From Paenibacillus luteus (GTDB lineage Bacteria; Bacillota; Bacilli; Paenibacillales; Paenibacillaceae): a DNA stretch of 64,000 nucleotides. A program made the translations under genes and the position numbers. The stretch is taken from contig NZ_SKCD01000014.1 of assembly GCF_006542765.1 (NCBI RefSeq), forward strand, positions 62,001-126,000, read 5' to 3'. Below the pieces are notes generated by a model. The model saw only the letters and a program-made list of their open reading frames with translations. It did no database searches and was not told the DNA's origin. This document shows, one piece after another, positions 28,159 through 36,978 of this stretch (position 1 is its first letter; each line of letters begins with the position of its first letter).

Positions 28159-29001
28159 TTACGACTTCTTATAGTTACGGCGGAAGGCGCCAGGTGTTAG
28201 CCGTTCCAGCCTCTTGAAGATTGCTCCATAATAGCTGGCAGATTCGAAGCCGACTTGATGAGCAATATCCTGCATCCCGCGCTGCACATTGTCGAGCAGC
28301 AGTTCCTTGCTCTTGTTGATCCTTACCTGATTGACATAGCTGATGGGACGAATGCCTGTCGTCTTCTTGAACAAATGGCAAAAGTATTCCGGTGTGACGC
28401 ACATCAGTCCGGCGAGCGTCTGCAAAGTAATCTCTTTGGCATAATGCTGGTCAATATAGTCCAGGACCGGCTTTAACCGTTCATACTGCTGCCCGACGGT
28501 ATCGCTGCCCTCGACAGAGACACGTTGAATAATCTCCGTCAATAAGGTATAGAGGATGGCGGAGCACGCGTAATTGCTTAACGTTTGCTCATGAGGCGTA
28601 AGGGCAGCTTGCAGCAGCTCCCTCATTCGGGATAGAAGGTAATCGGGTGATGCAAGCGTGTATACGCATGTGTCGACAATGCCGACTGTTTCAAACAAGT
28701 TCGCTGACCCGCTGCCATCGAAGATGATCCAGTCCACTTCCCAACTCCCCGATAAAGCATAGTATTCGTGCTTCTGGCCGGGGAACAGCAGCATGCCCAT
28801 GCCTGGCTTGACGATATGCTCCGTTTCACTTAGCTTGAGCTTACCCTCGCCACTGCGGCATTGAATCCACTGATAATCCTGAATCCCCGTGTCTCGGCGT
28901 ATATGCTCCTGTTCATGATGCAGACCAATGCCAAGCAAATAAAAAGGGAGCAGCTTGTCTCGAGCGGATAGTACCGGGAAAGCGCGATGGGGATGAGGCA
29001 T
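28159..29001 (-). CDS. AraC-family transcriptional regulator with cupin-like sensor domain
   Basis: 280 residues. The N-terminal half is a cupin-like sugar-sensing domain (SGEGKLKLSETEHIVKPG, then LLFPGQKHEYY). The C-terminal AraC helix-turn-helix pair follows (LQTLAGLMCVTPEYFCHLFKK; DIAHQVGFESASYYGAIFKR). It has no receiver domain, so it binds its ligand directly in the cytoplasm. AAAGGAG precedes ATG 28999-29001. It is divergent from the GH42 gene across a 116-base AT-rich gap, the usual arrangement for a local activator of that gene. Confidence 0.92.
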   Translation of the reverse strand: MPHPHRAFPVLSARDKLLPFYLLGIGLHHEQEHIRRDTGIQDYQWIQCRSGEGKLKLSETEHIVKPGMGMLLFPGQKHEYYALSGSWEVDWIIFDGSGSANLFETVGIVDTCVYTLASPDYLLSRMRELLQAALTPHEQTLSNYACSAILYTLLTEIIQRVSVEGSDTVGQQYERLKPVLDYIDQHYAKEITLQTLAGLMCVTPEYFCHLFKKTTGIRPISYVNQVRINKSKELLLDNVQRGMQDIAHQVGFESASYYGAIFKRLERLTPGAFRRNYKKS

Positions 29002-29055
29002 GCGACCAATTCTCCTTTCAACTTAATATTGTTATATCGTATTAATTATTTAAGA

Positions 29056-29084
29056 TATTCACTCGAATTAATATAGCATATAAT
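29056..29084 (+). promoter_or_regulatory. Promoter of the GH42 gene
   Basis: TATAAT (29079-29084) lies exactly 17 bases after a poor -35 TATTCA (29056-29061). The weak -35 suggests it needs the divergent AraC regulator. AT-rich repeats of the type ATTAAT (29041-29046, 29067-29072) upstream and inside the spacer may be its sites. Confidence 0.55.
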
Positions 29085-29117
29085 CGCAATATATTGATGA
29101 ATAAAGGAGATCACAGG

Positions 29118-31103
29118 ATGACGATTAAGATCGGAATTGATTATTATCCAGAGCAATGGACTGTCGAGCTATGGGAGAAGGATGCAGCGCTTATGCAAGA
29201 GACGGGTGTTGCTGTTGTGCGAATGGCGGAGTTCGCCTGGAGCCGAATGGAACCAACCGAGGGTGATTATCGGTTTGAATGGTTGGATGCGGCTATAGAA
29301 GTATTCGCCGCACGCGGCATGGAGATCGTGTTATGCACACCTACCAATACCCCGCCGAACTGGATGACAACCCGTTATTCGGATGTGCTGCCAATGGATG
29401 AGCAGCGTCAAATAATCCGGCCGGGTGTGCGTGGACATCGCTGCAACAACAGCTATTCCTTGAGAATGCTGGGCTCCAAATTTGTGGAAGCGATGTCACA
29501 GCGCTATGCGAAGCATCCCGCCATCATAGGCTGGCAAATCGATAACGAGATGCACTATCAGGAATGCCATTGCGATACGTGCAATCGTGCATTTGTCGCT
29601 TGGCTTCAGAAACGTTATTCCAGTCTGGAGGAGTTGAACCGGGAATGGGGCACGGTCGTCTGGAGCGGGGAATACAGCAGTTGGGCCGAGGTAACGACGC
29701 CGCTCGGTGGCAGCAAGCCGATGAATCCTTCCTATCTTCTGGAATACAAACGATTCTGCTCGGACAGCGTAGGCTATCTGCTGGGATGGCAGCTTGAAAT
29801 TCTACGTAGAAACTGTCCAGGCCAATTCGCAACGCATAACATGTGGCAATTTCCGAATACCCTGGACTATTATGATCTCCACAAAGAGCTGGATTTCGTT
29901 TCTGTAGATTATTATCCGAATGAGCTGTATCGCGATTATGGCGATCGATTTCCGAGAAATGGAGCGCTGTCGCTGGACTTGGTTCGCGGTATCAAGCGCC
30001 GCAATTTCTGGGTAATGGAGCAGCTCAGCGGACCGCAGGGCGCCTGGATGCCGATTCAACGCACCCCTTATCCTGGACTGATCCGAGCTCGTTCCTGGCA
30101 GACAATTGCCCGCGGCGCGGATATGGTCGTCCATTTCCGCTGGCGGAGTGCTGCCGTCGGAGCCGAACAGTTCTGGCACGGGCTTATCGATCATAGCAAT
30201 GTTCATGGACGCAGGTTCAGAGAGTTCGCGGAGCTTACTCGCGAGGTGAACCAGCTAGGAGAACTGCTTGCTGGCTCGACAATCGTTACCCAGGTTGCGA
30301 TTCTGCATTCGCATGACCAGCATACTGCGCTTTCCCTTCAGCCACAGGCAGAGGGAGGAATGCACTATATAGACAACTTGTCCTCTATGCACAATGCATT
30401 TTTGAAAATGGGCGTCGGTACGGACGTTATCAACTGGTCCGAGGAGCTTGATGGCTACAAGCTGGTCATTGTCCCTTCCCTCTTTCTGTTAAGTGAAGAA
30501 GTAGCGCAGCGGCTGGAGCGGTTCGCGGCCGGGGGCGGTACGGTCGTCCTCACCAATCGAACAGGCGTGAAGAACATGAGGAATGTATGTGAGATGCTGC
30601 CTCTGCCGGGGCTGCTGGCGGAAGCGGCGGGTGTTGTCGTTAGTGAATATGATGCCATCGGCAACAGCGAGCATCGAATTCGGAATGCAGAGGGCCAGAC
30701 ATTCGCTGCGAAGCAATGGTGCGATCTGCTTGAACTGCGAGGAGCAGAACCGATTGCCTGGTATGACAACGACTTTTTCGAGGGTGTGCCGGCGGTTACA
30801 GTCAATAAACTTGGTGAAGGTGAAGTGTACTATGTCGGCACTTGGCCGGAGCCATCGTATTTCTATCAGCTGTTCGAAGGCATATTAAAGGAAAAGGAGT
30901 TGGCGCCTAAGCTCCAGCTGCCGGAAGGTGTCGAGCTGTCAATTCGAACAAAGGGGGAGGAATGCTTCCTGTTCCTGATCAACTTGACGAACGAGGAACG
31001 TGAGGTTACGCTTGACGTTCCCTATCGCAGTTTGTTAACCAGCGAGAAATTGGAGCTGAAAATGACGCTCCCAGCTTTGGGAGTAGATATTCTAACTTTA
31101 TAA
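29118..31103 (+). CDS. Beta-galactosidase, GH42
   Basis: About 661 residues from ATG 29118, which has AAAGGAG eight bases upstream; the frame extends to 29094 without a ribosome site. GH42 enzymes hydrolyse beta-galactosides or, in some cases, alpha-L-arabinopyranosides. Motifs: IGIDYYPEQW at the N-terminus, acid/base Glu 144 in QIDNEMHYQ, the zinc-binding Cys cluster (CHCDTC at 150-155), nucleophile Glu 301 in NFWVMEQLSG. Domain B and a C-terminal beta domain follow. It is cytoplasmic. It is transcribed alone, divergent from an AraC-type regulator, and ends at a bidirectional terminator. This is the only glycosidase of the window on the plus strand. Confidence 0.94.
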   Translation: MTIKIGIDYYPEQWTVELWEKDAALMQETGVAVVRMAEFAWSRMEPTEGDYRFEWLDAAIEVFAARGMEIVLCTPTNTPPNWMTTRYSDVLPMDEQRQIIRPGVRGHRCNNSYSLRMLGSKFVEAMSQRYAKHPAIIGWQIDNEMHYQECHCDTCNRAFVAWLQKRYSSLEELNREWGTVVWSGEYSSWAEVTTPLGGSKPMNPSYLLEYKRFCSDSVGYLLGWQLEILRRNCPGQFATHNMWQFPNTLDYYDLHKELDFVSVDYYPNELYRDYGDRFPRNGALSLDLVRGIKRRNFWVMEQLSGPQGAWMPIQRTPYPGLIRARSWQTIARGADMVVHFRWRSAAVGAEQFWHGLIDHSNVHGRRFREFAELTREVNQLGELLAGSTIVTQVAILHSHDQHTALSLQPQAEGGMHYIDNLSSMHNAFLKMGVGTDVINWSEELDGYKLVIVPSLFLLSEEVAQRLERFAAGGGTVVLTNRTGVKNMRNVCEMLPLPGLLAEAAGVVVSEYDAIGNSEHRIRNAEGQTFAAKQWCDLLELRGAEPIAWYDNDFFEGVPAVTVNKLGEGEVYYVGTWPEPSYFYQLFEGILKEKELAPKLQLPEGVELSIRTKGEECFLFLINLTNEEREVTLDVPYRSLLTSEKLELKMTLPALGVDILTL

Positions 31104-31147
31104 GATCAGCGGCTTGCATCTTATTGAAGGAATTTTGCTCGACAGCC

Positions 31148-31179
31148 AAAAAAACTCAGAGACATGTCTCTGAGTTTTT
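31148..31179 (+). terminator. Bidirectional terminator after the GH42 gene
   Basis: A perfect 9-bp stem ACTCAGAGA/TCTCTGAGT (31154-31162, 31167-31175) with CATG loop, A-run before and T-run after. It can act on both strands. Confidence 0.85.
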
Positions 31180-31189
31180 CTTTTAGTTT

Positions 31190-31291
31190 TTATAAAGTTG
31201 ATACCTCAATTACAAGCCGACAACTCACATCACTTTTCAATTCACGTTCGTAAGTCTCTTTAATCTGGTCCGCGCGGATTACTTGAATGTA
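31190..31291 (-). pseudogene. C-terminal remnant of a zinc-type alcohol dehydrogenase (YahK-like)
   Basis: On the minus strand 33 codons ending in TAA (31190-31192) translate to IQVIRADQIKETYE then LKSDVSCRLVIEVSTL, the conserved last helix and strand of cinnamyl-alcohol-dehydrogenase-type proteins. A TAG (31292-31294) interrupts the frame directly upstream, and similarity appears to resume in another frame. No start or body remains. It is decayed debris next to a second remnant. Confidence 0.55.
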
Positions 31292-31337
31292 CTACGCCTT
31301 TCGTGCAATGCTGCTCGTTATCACCTTCAGCTTTTGA

Positions 31338-31682
31338 TTAGAATCCTGTTGTGTACTGCTTAGGAATTTGTGTTTCTTTACTTAATTTTGAAGCAGCTTC
31401 CAGTGCCCAGTAAGGGTTTCTCAGCAATCCTCTGCCCACGGCAACCAAATCCGCTTCTTCATTACCAATAACGGCATTTGCCAAAATGGGGTCATCCAGT
31501 CTACCTACGGCTATCACCGGAACATCTATAGCTTCTTTGATCCCTTTAGCCAGTGGAACCTGATATGCAGCATGAGTTCCAGGTCTGCCCCATGCAGCGA
31601 TAGGTCCTTCTCCGCCGCCGGAAGTAATATCAAACATATCTACTCCAGCTGCTTGATATTCTTTGGCATAAGCAGTGCTAGC
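31338..31682 (-). pseudogene. C-terminal fragment of an NADH:flavin oxidoreductase (old yellow enzyme, NamA/YqjM-like)
   Basis: About 115 codons. The sequence matches the C-terminal third of YqjM-type enzymes: GVDMFDITSGG, then YQVPLAKGIKE, DLVAVGRGLLRNPYW (FMN phosphate-binding region) and a terminal PKQYTTGF. The N-terminal two thirds, including the active-site and substrate residues, are absent: similarity begins around 31682, nine bases from the stop codon of the response regulator at 31691. No Shine-Dalgarno precedes the first ATG at 31637. It is a 5-prime-truncated remnant, probably left by a deletion or rearrangement that brought the regulator operon here. Confidence 0.8.
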
Positions 31683-31690
31683 TCTTCCCC

Positions 31691-32461
31691 TTATGAATGA
31701 GAACCCTGGCTGCCTCCAGCCGTGATCGCCTTATGCTGCTCCCTGTACTGCTTCGGCGTAATGCCTTCGTATTTTTTGAAAATCCGGATAAAATAGCTCG
31801 CCGTCTGAAGGCCGATCTGCTCCGAAATGCTATCCATGCTGAGCGGGGAATGATAGAGCAGCTCCTTGGCCCGCTTCATTCGCAGACGAATGACATAATC
31901 GCTGAAGCTGACGCCGGTCTCTTCCTTGAACAGAACGCTGAGATAGCTCGGATTCAGATGGACATGCTGCGCGATCTCCTTAATGGACAAGGGCATGCCA
32001 ATGCTTTCATGAATATACTTAACCGCACTAAGGATATAGGCGTTGCTGGATGGGATGCCATACGACAGCAAGTTTGCCGTTTCCTCCGATTTGGACTGAA
32101 ATACTTTCCCTACCGATGCAATGAGCTGCTCCTGCCGGATCGGCTTCAGCAAATAATCGACGGCACCAAGCCTCAGCGCCTTCTGTGCATACTCGAATTC
32201 TGCAAAGCCGGTGAGCAAAATCGTATTAATCTCATTCTGCTCGCCCCGCAATGTCTCAAGCAGCTCAATGCCCGACATCAGAGGCATTCGAATATCGGTA
32301 ATGAGCAAATCGTAAGGATTCTCGCCCAGCAGACGAATCGCCTGCTTGCCATTATCGGCCATATCGACCTTTACCCTATCCTCTCCCCATTGCTCCAGCG
32401 TGAATGTTACTCCCATGCGAGAGTTGTACTCATCGTCAACGACCAGGATGTTGTGAGTCAT
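31691..32461 (-). CDS. Compact YesN-type response regulator with AraC domain
   Basis: 256 residues, about half the length of the other three YesN-type regulators in this window. The receiver has DD at 9-10, phospho-Asp 56 (LITDIRMP) and Lys in YLLKPIR. It joins the AraC domain (SIKEIAQHVHLNPSYLSVLFKE; SISEQIGLQTASYFIRIFKK) through a linker of about 20 residues, lacking the long middle region. Its ATG lies inside the end of the kinase gene (26-base overlap), so the pair is translationally coupled. It probably controls the GH43/importer operon upstream. The last ~10 residues (GGSQGSHS) border the oxidoreductase remnant. Confidence 0.92.
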   Translation of the reverse strand: MTHNILVVDDEYNSRMGVTFTLEQWGEDRVKVDMADNGKQAIRLLGENPYDLLITDIRMPLMSGIELLETLRGEQNEINTILLTGFAEFEYAQKALRLGAVDYLLKPIRQEQLIASVGKVFQSKSEETANLLSYGIPSSNAYILSAVKYIHESIGMPLSIKEIAQHVHLNPSYLSVLFKEETGVSFSDYVIRLRMKRAKELLYHSPLSMDSISEQIGLQTASYFIRIFKKYEGITPKQYREQHKAITAGGSQGSHS

Positions 32462-34208
32462 CGTCCGTAGTTCCCCTCTCTGGCTCGAGCTGCAGCGGTA
32501 TCTTCAAAACAATTGTCGTTCCTGCGCCCGGCACGCTGTCAATGGTCAAGCCGTACTGCTTCCCGTAGTGGAGCTGGATGAGCTTGCACACGTTGAATAG
32601 CCCGATCCCGTTGCTCCCTGTTACAAAGGCAATGCTCACGTCATTTTGTAAGCGTTCTCTGATCTGATGCAGCTGGCCTGGGACAATGCCGATGCCGTTA
32701 TCTTGCACCGTAAAGGAAATGATGCCCGCTTCCTTCTTTACGCTTAGCCTGATCGTGCCGCCGTGCTCCATCGGCTCGATGCCGTGCACGATCGCATTTT
32801 CCACCAGCGGCTGAATGGAAAGCTTCGGAATTCTAATGTCACCGAGTTCCCGCTCGCAGTCGATCTCAATCGTCAGCCTGTCGCGCCAGCGCATTTTCAT
32901 AATATCGGCGTAACGCTTAACCTGCTCCAGCTCCTCATCAATGGTCACAAATCCGTCCTGCGTGCTCGAATGAATCGTATAGCGGAACAGGTCAGCTAGC
33001 TCAATAACCGTTTGGGCTCGCTCCTGCTCGCCCTTGCGGATATGGTCCCAATAAAGCGAATCGAGCGTGTTGAACAAAAAGTGCGGATTGATTTGCGAAT
33101 GAAGCGCTTTAATTTCACTTTTGCTCTTCACAATTTCAATCTCGTACACCGAGGTAATCAAATGATTAATCTGCTTAACCATCTGGTTATACGTCAAACT
33201 CAATTGATTGACCTCGCGGTTGAAATACTGATCGGGATTCTCCCGTGGACTGCCATGCTTGCCGCCCTGGATAATGCGCGTCAGGCTTCTGATTGGCGAT
33301 GTAATAAACTTGGATAAATAATAGGACAGTATCGCAAATGCGAAGATGCTCAGCACACTTGCCCAAAGCAGCACATCGCGCAAAAAGTAAATATCGGCGG
33401 TCAGCGTTTGTTTCGGAATCATGATTTGCAGCTTCCAGCCCGTTGACCGAATGGCTCGCTCTACCGTCACATAATCGCTGCTCCCCCCTTCAAGCGTACC
33501 CACAGATAAGAGCAGTCCGCTTTCTTCCCCAACAACCATGCTGTCGTTGTTCTCATCAAGCAGACGCGTCACACGACCCTTATCCTTCGCCTTATCCGTA
33601 GTGCCTAGCTCGATAATCGAAGGCTTGAGCCGAATAAGCAGATAACCGCCGCTGGCGTATTTCTCCTTCTCGATCTTTAACTGCCTGACGGCCAGCAAAT
33701 CATCCGGATTTTCCGGATCGCGTCCGATCCATATCATTTCGCCCGCATGATGAATATCATCGGCCTGCTTCAAATAACGCTCTTCTATCCGCTCTTCGAT
33801 GCTCTTCTCCACGATCGGGTAGAGACTGCCGGTCAAGCTGTATAGCTCAATATCCTTTATCGTATCGGAGTAAGCCGTCTTCTCAATAAGCAGCTTCCTC
33901 AGCTTCATTCTCTCGTCATAGACCGTCTCATGCCCCTGCTTCTCCAAGCTCAGCACTTCTTGTATCCGGTCATCCATCGCCAGCTGCAGCGTCAGAACGT
34001 TAACCTCGTTAAGCTGCGATTCCAGTCTGCCGCTGGTTTGCAGGGCAATCTCATCAATGTAAAGCGCCGCGTTGTCCCGCTGCACTTTGGACAGCAGCAC
34101 ATAGAGGCTGCTTACCGTAAGCAGCAGGACCAGTGTCATCGTCAAAATAAAGCTGAAAAAAATTTGACCTCTCGTCTGATCCAGTCCTATTTTTTTGAGA
34201 TATCCCAA
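32436..34208 (-). CDS. YesM-type sensor histidine kinase
   Basis: About 590 residues. The start is placed at TTG 34206-34208 because GGAGG (34218-34222) lies nine bases ahead; an upstream TTG at 34238 has no site and falls in a terminator stem. Two membrane segments (about 15-38 and 285-305) flank an extracellular sensor region, followed by a HAMP linker. The acceptor His is in INPHFLFNTLDSLYW, and the ATPase domain has VENAIVHGIE, DNGIGI and GIGLFNVCKLI. It overlaps its regulator gene. A strong stem-loop sits just upstream, so expression depends on read-through from the dehydrogenase gene. Confidence 0.92.
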   Translation of the reverse strand: MGYLKKIGLDQTRGQIFFSFILTMTLVLLLTVSSLYVLLSKVQRDNAALYIDEIALQTSGRLESQLNEVNVLTLQLAMDDRIQEVLSLEKQGHETVYDERMKLRKLLIEKTAYSDTIKDIELYSLTGSLYPIVEKSIEERIEERYLKQADDIHHAGEMIWIGRDPENPDDLLAVRQLKIEKEKYASGGYLLIRLKPSIIELGTTDKAKDKGRVTRLLDENNDSMVVGEESGLLLSVGTLEGGSSDYVTVERAIRSTGWKLQIMIPKQTLTADIYFLRDVLLWASVLSIFAFAILSYYLSKFITSPIRSLTRIIQGGKHGSPRENPDQYFNREVNQLSLTYNQMVKQINHLITSVYEIEIVKSKSEIKALHSQINPHFLFNTLDSLYWDHIRKGEQERAQTVIELADLFRYTIHSSTQDGFVTIDEELEQVKRYADIMKMRWRDRLTIEIDCERELGDIRIPKLSIQPLVENAIVHGIEPMEHGGTIRLSVKKEAGIISFTVQDNGIGIVPGQLHQIRERLQNDVSIAFVTGSNGIGLFNVCKLIQLHYGKQYGLTIDSVPGAGTTIVLKIPLQLEPERGTTDDDSQHPGR

Positions 34209-34234
34209 TTGCTTGTTCCTCCAGAGAAACTGGC

Positions 34235-34274
34235 ACAAAACCTATCCTCTCTTACACGAGTGGATAGGTTTTGT
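34235..34274 (-). terminator. Stem-loop terminator/attenuator between dehydrogenase and kinase genes
   Basis: A perfect 13-bp inverted repeat (34235-34247 with 34262-34274, arms ACAAAACCTATCC/GGATAGGTTTTGT). The T-run lies inside the 3-prime arm on the minus strand. Only 26 bases separate it from the kinase start and no promoter fits between, so it probably lowers rather than ends transcription. Confidence 0.7.
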
Positions 34275-34285
34275 CCGCATACGGT

Positions 34286-35338
34286 TTATTTATTTGGATA
34301 AATCATAATTTTTATACTAGTGTCCTTCTGTGTGCGGGCCATTTCCACCGCTGCCTTCGTATCCTGAAGCGAATATTTATGCGTAATGACCTTCTCAATG
34401 TCTACGCTCGACTGGCTGAGTGCTTGAATAGCACCCGGGTAGGTGTTCGCATAGCGGAATAATCCGAGCACATCCACTTCGGCATCGATAATCGCATTCA
34501 CATCAACCGAAATTTCGGAAGCTGCCGGCATCCCGACAAGCACGATGCGCCCGCCGCGCTTAACCGTACGGATAGTATCTGCGATTGCTCGTCCATTTCC
34601 TGATGTCTCGACGATAACTGTGACACCTTTGCCGCCTGTTAATTCGGCAATGCGAGCTTGTACATCTTCCTTCATCGGATCAATGACCGCTGTAACGCCC
34701 ATTTCCTTCGCCAGCTCCTGCCGGAACGGCACAACGTCGGTCGCATAAATTTCACTAACGCCGTACACTTTAGCTGCTTGAATCGCAAGCAGGCCGATTG
34801 GGCCTAGCCCCGTAACCAGCAGACGGTCTGCCGGCGTAACCTTCGCGCGGTTCATCGCGTGCAAGCCAACGGACAACGGCTCCAGAAGAGCGCCTTGCTC
34901 AAAGCTAATCTCATCCGGCAGCTTGAACAGGAAGTCGCTGCGTACTGCTACATACTCGGCCCATGCGCCGTCAACCGGCGGCGTTGCCATAAACACAACA
35001 TCCGGGCACAAATTGTAACGCCCCGATTTGCAATATTCACAGCGTCCGCAAGCCACGCCCGGCTCTACGGCTACGCGGTCGCCTACCGCTACATTGGCTA
35101 CGCCCTTGCCGACAGCAACCACCTCGCCAGCTAGTTCATGGCCGAGAATAATCGGCTTCTCCACCACATAGCGGCCAATTCTTCCGTGCTCATAGTAATG
35201 AACGTCCGAGCCGCATACGCCAATACAGTAAACTTTGACAAGCGCTTCATCGTCCTTCGGTGTTGGAACCGGTACTTTCTTGATCTCTATATCCAGCGGT
35301 TTATTCATAACGGCTGCATCCATCATATTCATGCTCAT
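34286..35338 (-). CDS. Zinc-dependent polyol (sorbitol/xylitol-type) dehydrogenase, MDR family
   Basis: About 350 residues. Catalytic zinc ligands are expected at Cys in GVCGSDVHYYEHGRIG and in GHELAGEV. The structural zinc site is CGRCEYCKSGRYNLC. The Rossmann motif is VTGLGPIGLLAIQAAK. The ending (SIKIMIYPNK) and overall pattern fit sorbitol/xylitol dehydrogenases that interconvert sugar alcohols and keto sugars with NAD. The frame extends upstream, but AAGGGTGAG places the start at ATG 35336-35338 or the next ATG at 35332. It lies seven bases after the GH43 stop. Next to a GH43 enzyme, an arabinose or xylose link is likely; the exact substrate is inferred only. Confidence 0.9.
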   Translation of the reverse strand: MSMNMMDAAVMNKPLDIEIKKVPVPTPKDDEALVKVYCIGVCGSDVHYYEHGRIGRYVVEKPIILGHELAGEVVAVGKGVANVAVGDRVAVEPGVACGRCEYCKSGRYNLCPDVVFMATPPVDGAWAEYVAVRSDFLFKLPDEISFEQGALLEPLSVGLHAMNRAKVTPADRLLVTGLGPIGLLAIQAAKVYGVSEIYATDVVPFRQELAKEMGVTAVIDPMKEDVQARIAELTGGKGVTVIVETSGNGRAIADTIRTVKRGGRIVLVGMPAASEISVDVNAIIDAEVDVLGLFRYANTYPGAIQALSQSSVDIEKVITHKYSLQDTKAAVEMARTQKDTSIKIMIYPNK

Positions 35339-35345
35339 TATCATC

Positions 35346-36947
35346 TCACCCTTCGGAATACTTGAAATAATCAAAGTCCGCATACTTAGCCTGTCCGCTC
35401 AAGTCCTGCACGCAAATGCCGATAAAGGCCCCTGTGAAGCCTTGATCCAGTGCAAAACCATCCTTCACCAGCTCCGCGTTCTCATCCGATATTTTGCCGG
35501 CATCCAGAACCGGGCCAATCGGCTGCCAAGCCAACCCATCCAGCGAATAATAAAATTGCAGCGCTTCATGGCGGATTTCCGCCTTCAAATAGCAGCGCTC
35601 TGCCCCGTCAATCGATACGGGCTGCTCAAGCGGCTCGTCATATACGCCGCGGTCGCTTGACATCAAGCCTAGGCATTTGCCCAGTTTCTCGTCGCGACTG
35701 ATCCATAAATAATAATAATTCTTTGTATTGTAATAGTAAACAAGTCCAGCTAGCTGCTGATAGGTATCTGGCTCAAATTCAACCACGGTTTCCGCATCCA
35801 CCGTGAACGATTGCTGGCGTCGCGCGATCAGGCTCTGCCGGTGCGTGGAATAGAGTGACTCTCTTCCTTTAAGCCGCATATAACCGGGACGTTCCTTCCA
35901 TGTTGCCCATTGATCCCCGAGCGGCTCACGCAGCGTATGCAAATGAATACTGATCATTTCTCTGTCAAAATGCTCGATCTCCGGCTCCGCCTCATGTTGA
36001 TGCTCCAGCAGTCCGGGAGCTTTCACTTGGACCTGTGGCGAGTGGCCCATATTGCTCAGACGCAACCAGCCGTCCTTTGTCCATTCCACTGGTTGAATGG
36101 CCGTTTCCCGGCCCAGCGTGCAGCTTCCCAGCGTACTCAGCGGCCGCGCGCATAAGTGGACAATGTAAAGCTGTCCATCCTGTGTCTCTACGAGGCTGGC
36201 ATGCCCCGCCTTCTGCAGCTCCAGCTCAGGGCGGTCCGCCGATGTAACGAGCGGGCCTGCCGGATCGGCTTCGTATGTGCCAAGCAGCGTCCGCGAGCGG
36301 GCCACGGTGGCCGCGTGCCCATAGCGCGTGCCGCCTTCGGCCGTGATCAGATAATAATAACCGTCATGACGGTAAATATGAGGCCCTTCGGTCAAGCCAA
36401 GGGACGTACCGCCGAATAACGTATGAATCGGCCCCGTCAGCGCCTTCAGCTCCTCGGAATACTGCTGAATGACAATCCCCCCGAACGGATTTTTACCTTT
36501 CCGATGATCCCATGTCAGATTGGTCACCCATTTGGTGCCATCCTCGTCATGGAATAGGGAAGGATCGAAGCCGCTGCTATTCAAATAAATCGGTTCCGAC
36601 CATGGCCCCTTAATATCAGCAGCCGTTACCATATAGTTATGGGTGTCCTTAAAGGGTCCCATATGGCTCTTCACATCCGTAAATATTAGATAAAATGTCC
36701 CGTTGTCATAGCTTAGACAAGGTGCCCACACTCCGCCCGAGTCGGGATTTCCAATCATATCCAGCTGGCTGGCCCGAGCTAGCGGATGCGTGAGCACCCG
36801 CCAATTCACCAGATCGCGTGAGTGATGAATCTGGACGCCGGGAAACCATTCGAAGGTCGAGGTCGCAATATAATAATCGTCGCCGACACGTATAATCGAA
36901 GGATCGGGGTTGAAGCCCCGCAATATCGGATTGTTGATTACGTTAAT
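35346..36947 (-). CDS. GH43 beta-xylosidase/alpha-L-arabinofuranosidase
   Basis: About 533 residues. The five-bladed propeller has the GH43 triad: Asp in GFNPDPSI near the N-terminus, Asp in GFDPSLF and Glu in LTEGPHIY. IATSTFEWFPGVQIHHS and the C-terminal beta-sandwich (about 320-530) are typical of long GH43 xylosidases. No signal peptide is present, so it acts on imported xylo- or arabino-oligosaccharides. The first usual start codon, TTG 36921-36923, has no ribosome site. AGGAGG (36955-36960) instead lies eight bases ahead of an in-frame ATT at 36945-36947, giving the familiar INNPILRGFNPDPS start. ATT initiation, or a base error in an ATG, is likely. It precedes the dehydrogenase by seven bases. 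Confidence 0.9.
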   Translation of the reverse strand: MNVINNPILRGFNPDPSIIRVGDDYYIATSTFEWFPGVQIHHSRDLVNWRVLTHPLARASQLDMIGNPDSGGVWAPCLSYDNGTFYLIFTDVKSHMGPFKDTHNYMVTAADIKGPWSEPIYLNSSGFDPSLFHDEDGTKWVTNLTWDHRKGKNPFGGIVIQQYSEELKALTGPIHTLFGGTSLGLTEGPHIYRHDGYYYLITAEGGTRYGHAATVARSRTLLGTYEADPAGPLVTSADRPELELQKAGHASLVETQDGQLYIVHLCARPLSTLGSCTLGRETAIQPVEWTKDGWLRLSNMGHSPQVQVKAPGLLEHQHEAEPEIEHFDREMISIHLHTLREPLGDQWATWKERPGYMRLKGRESLYSTHRQSLIARRQQSFTVDAETVVEFEPDTYQQLAGLVYYYNTKNYYYLWISRDEKLGKCLGLMSSDRGVYDEPLEQPVSIDGAERCYLKAEIRHEALQFYYSLDGLAWQPIGPVLDAGKISDENAELVKDGFALDQGFTGAFIGICVQDLSGQAKYADFDYFKYSEG

Positions 36948-36978
36948 CGTAAACGCCTCCTATTTCGCTGCGCAAGGA

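Noticed and set aside
31338..31637. An intact 99-residue oxidoreductase gene
   Set aside because: It corresponds only to the C-terminal third of the family, similarity continues upstream of its ATG, and there is no ribosome site; it is a truncated remnant.
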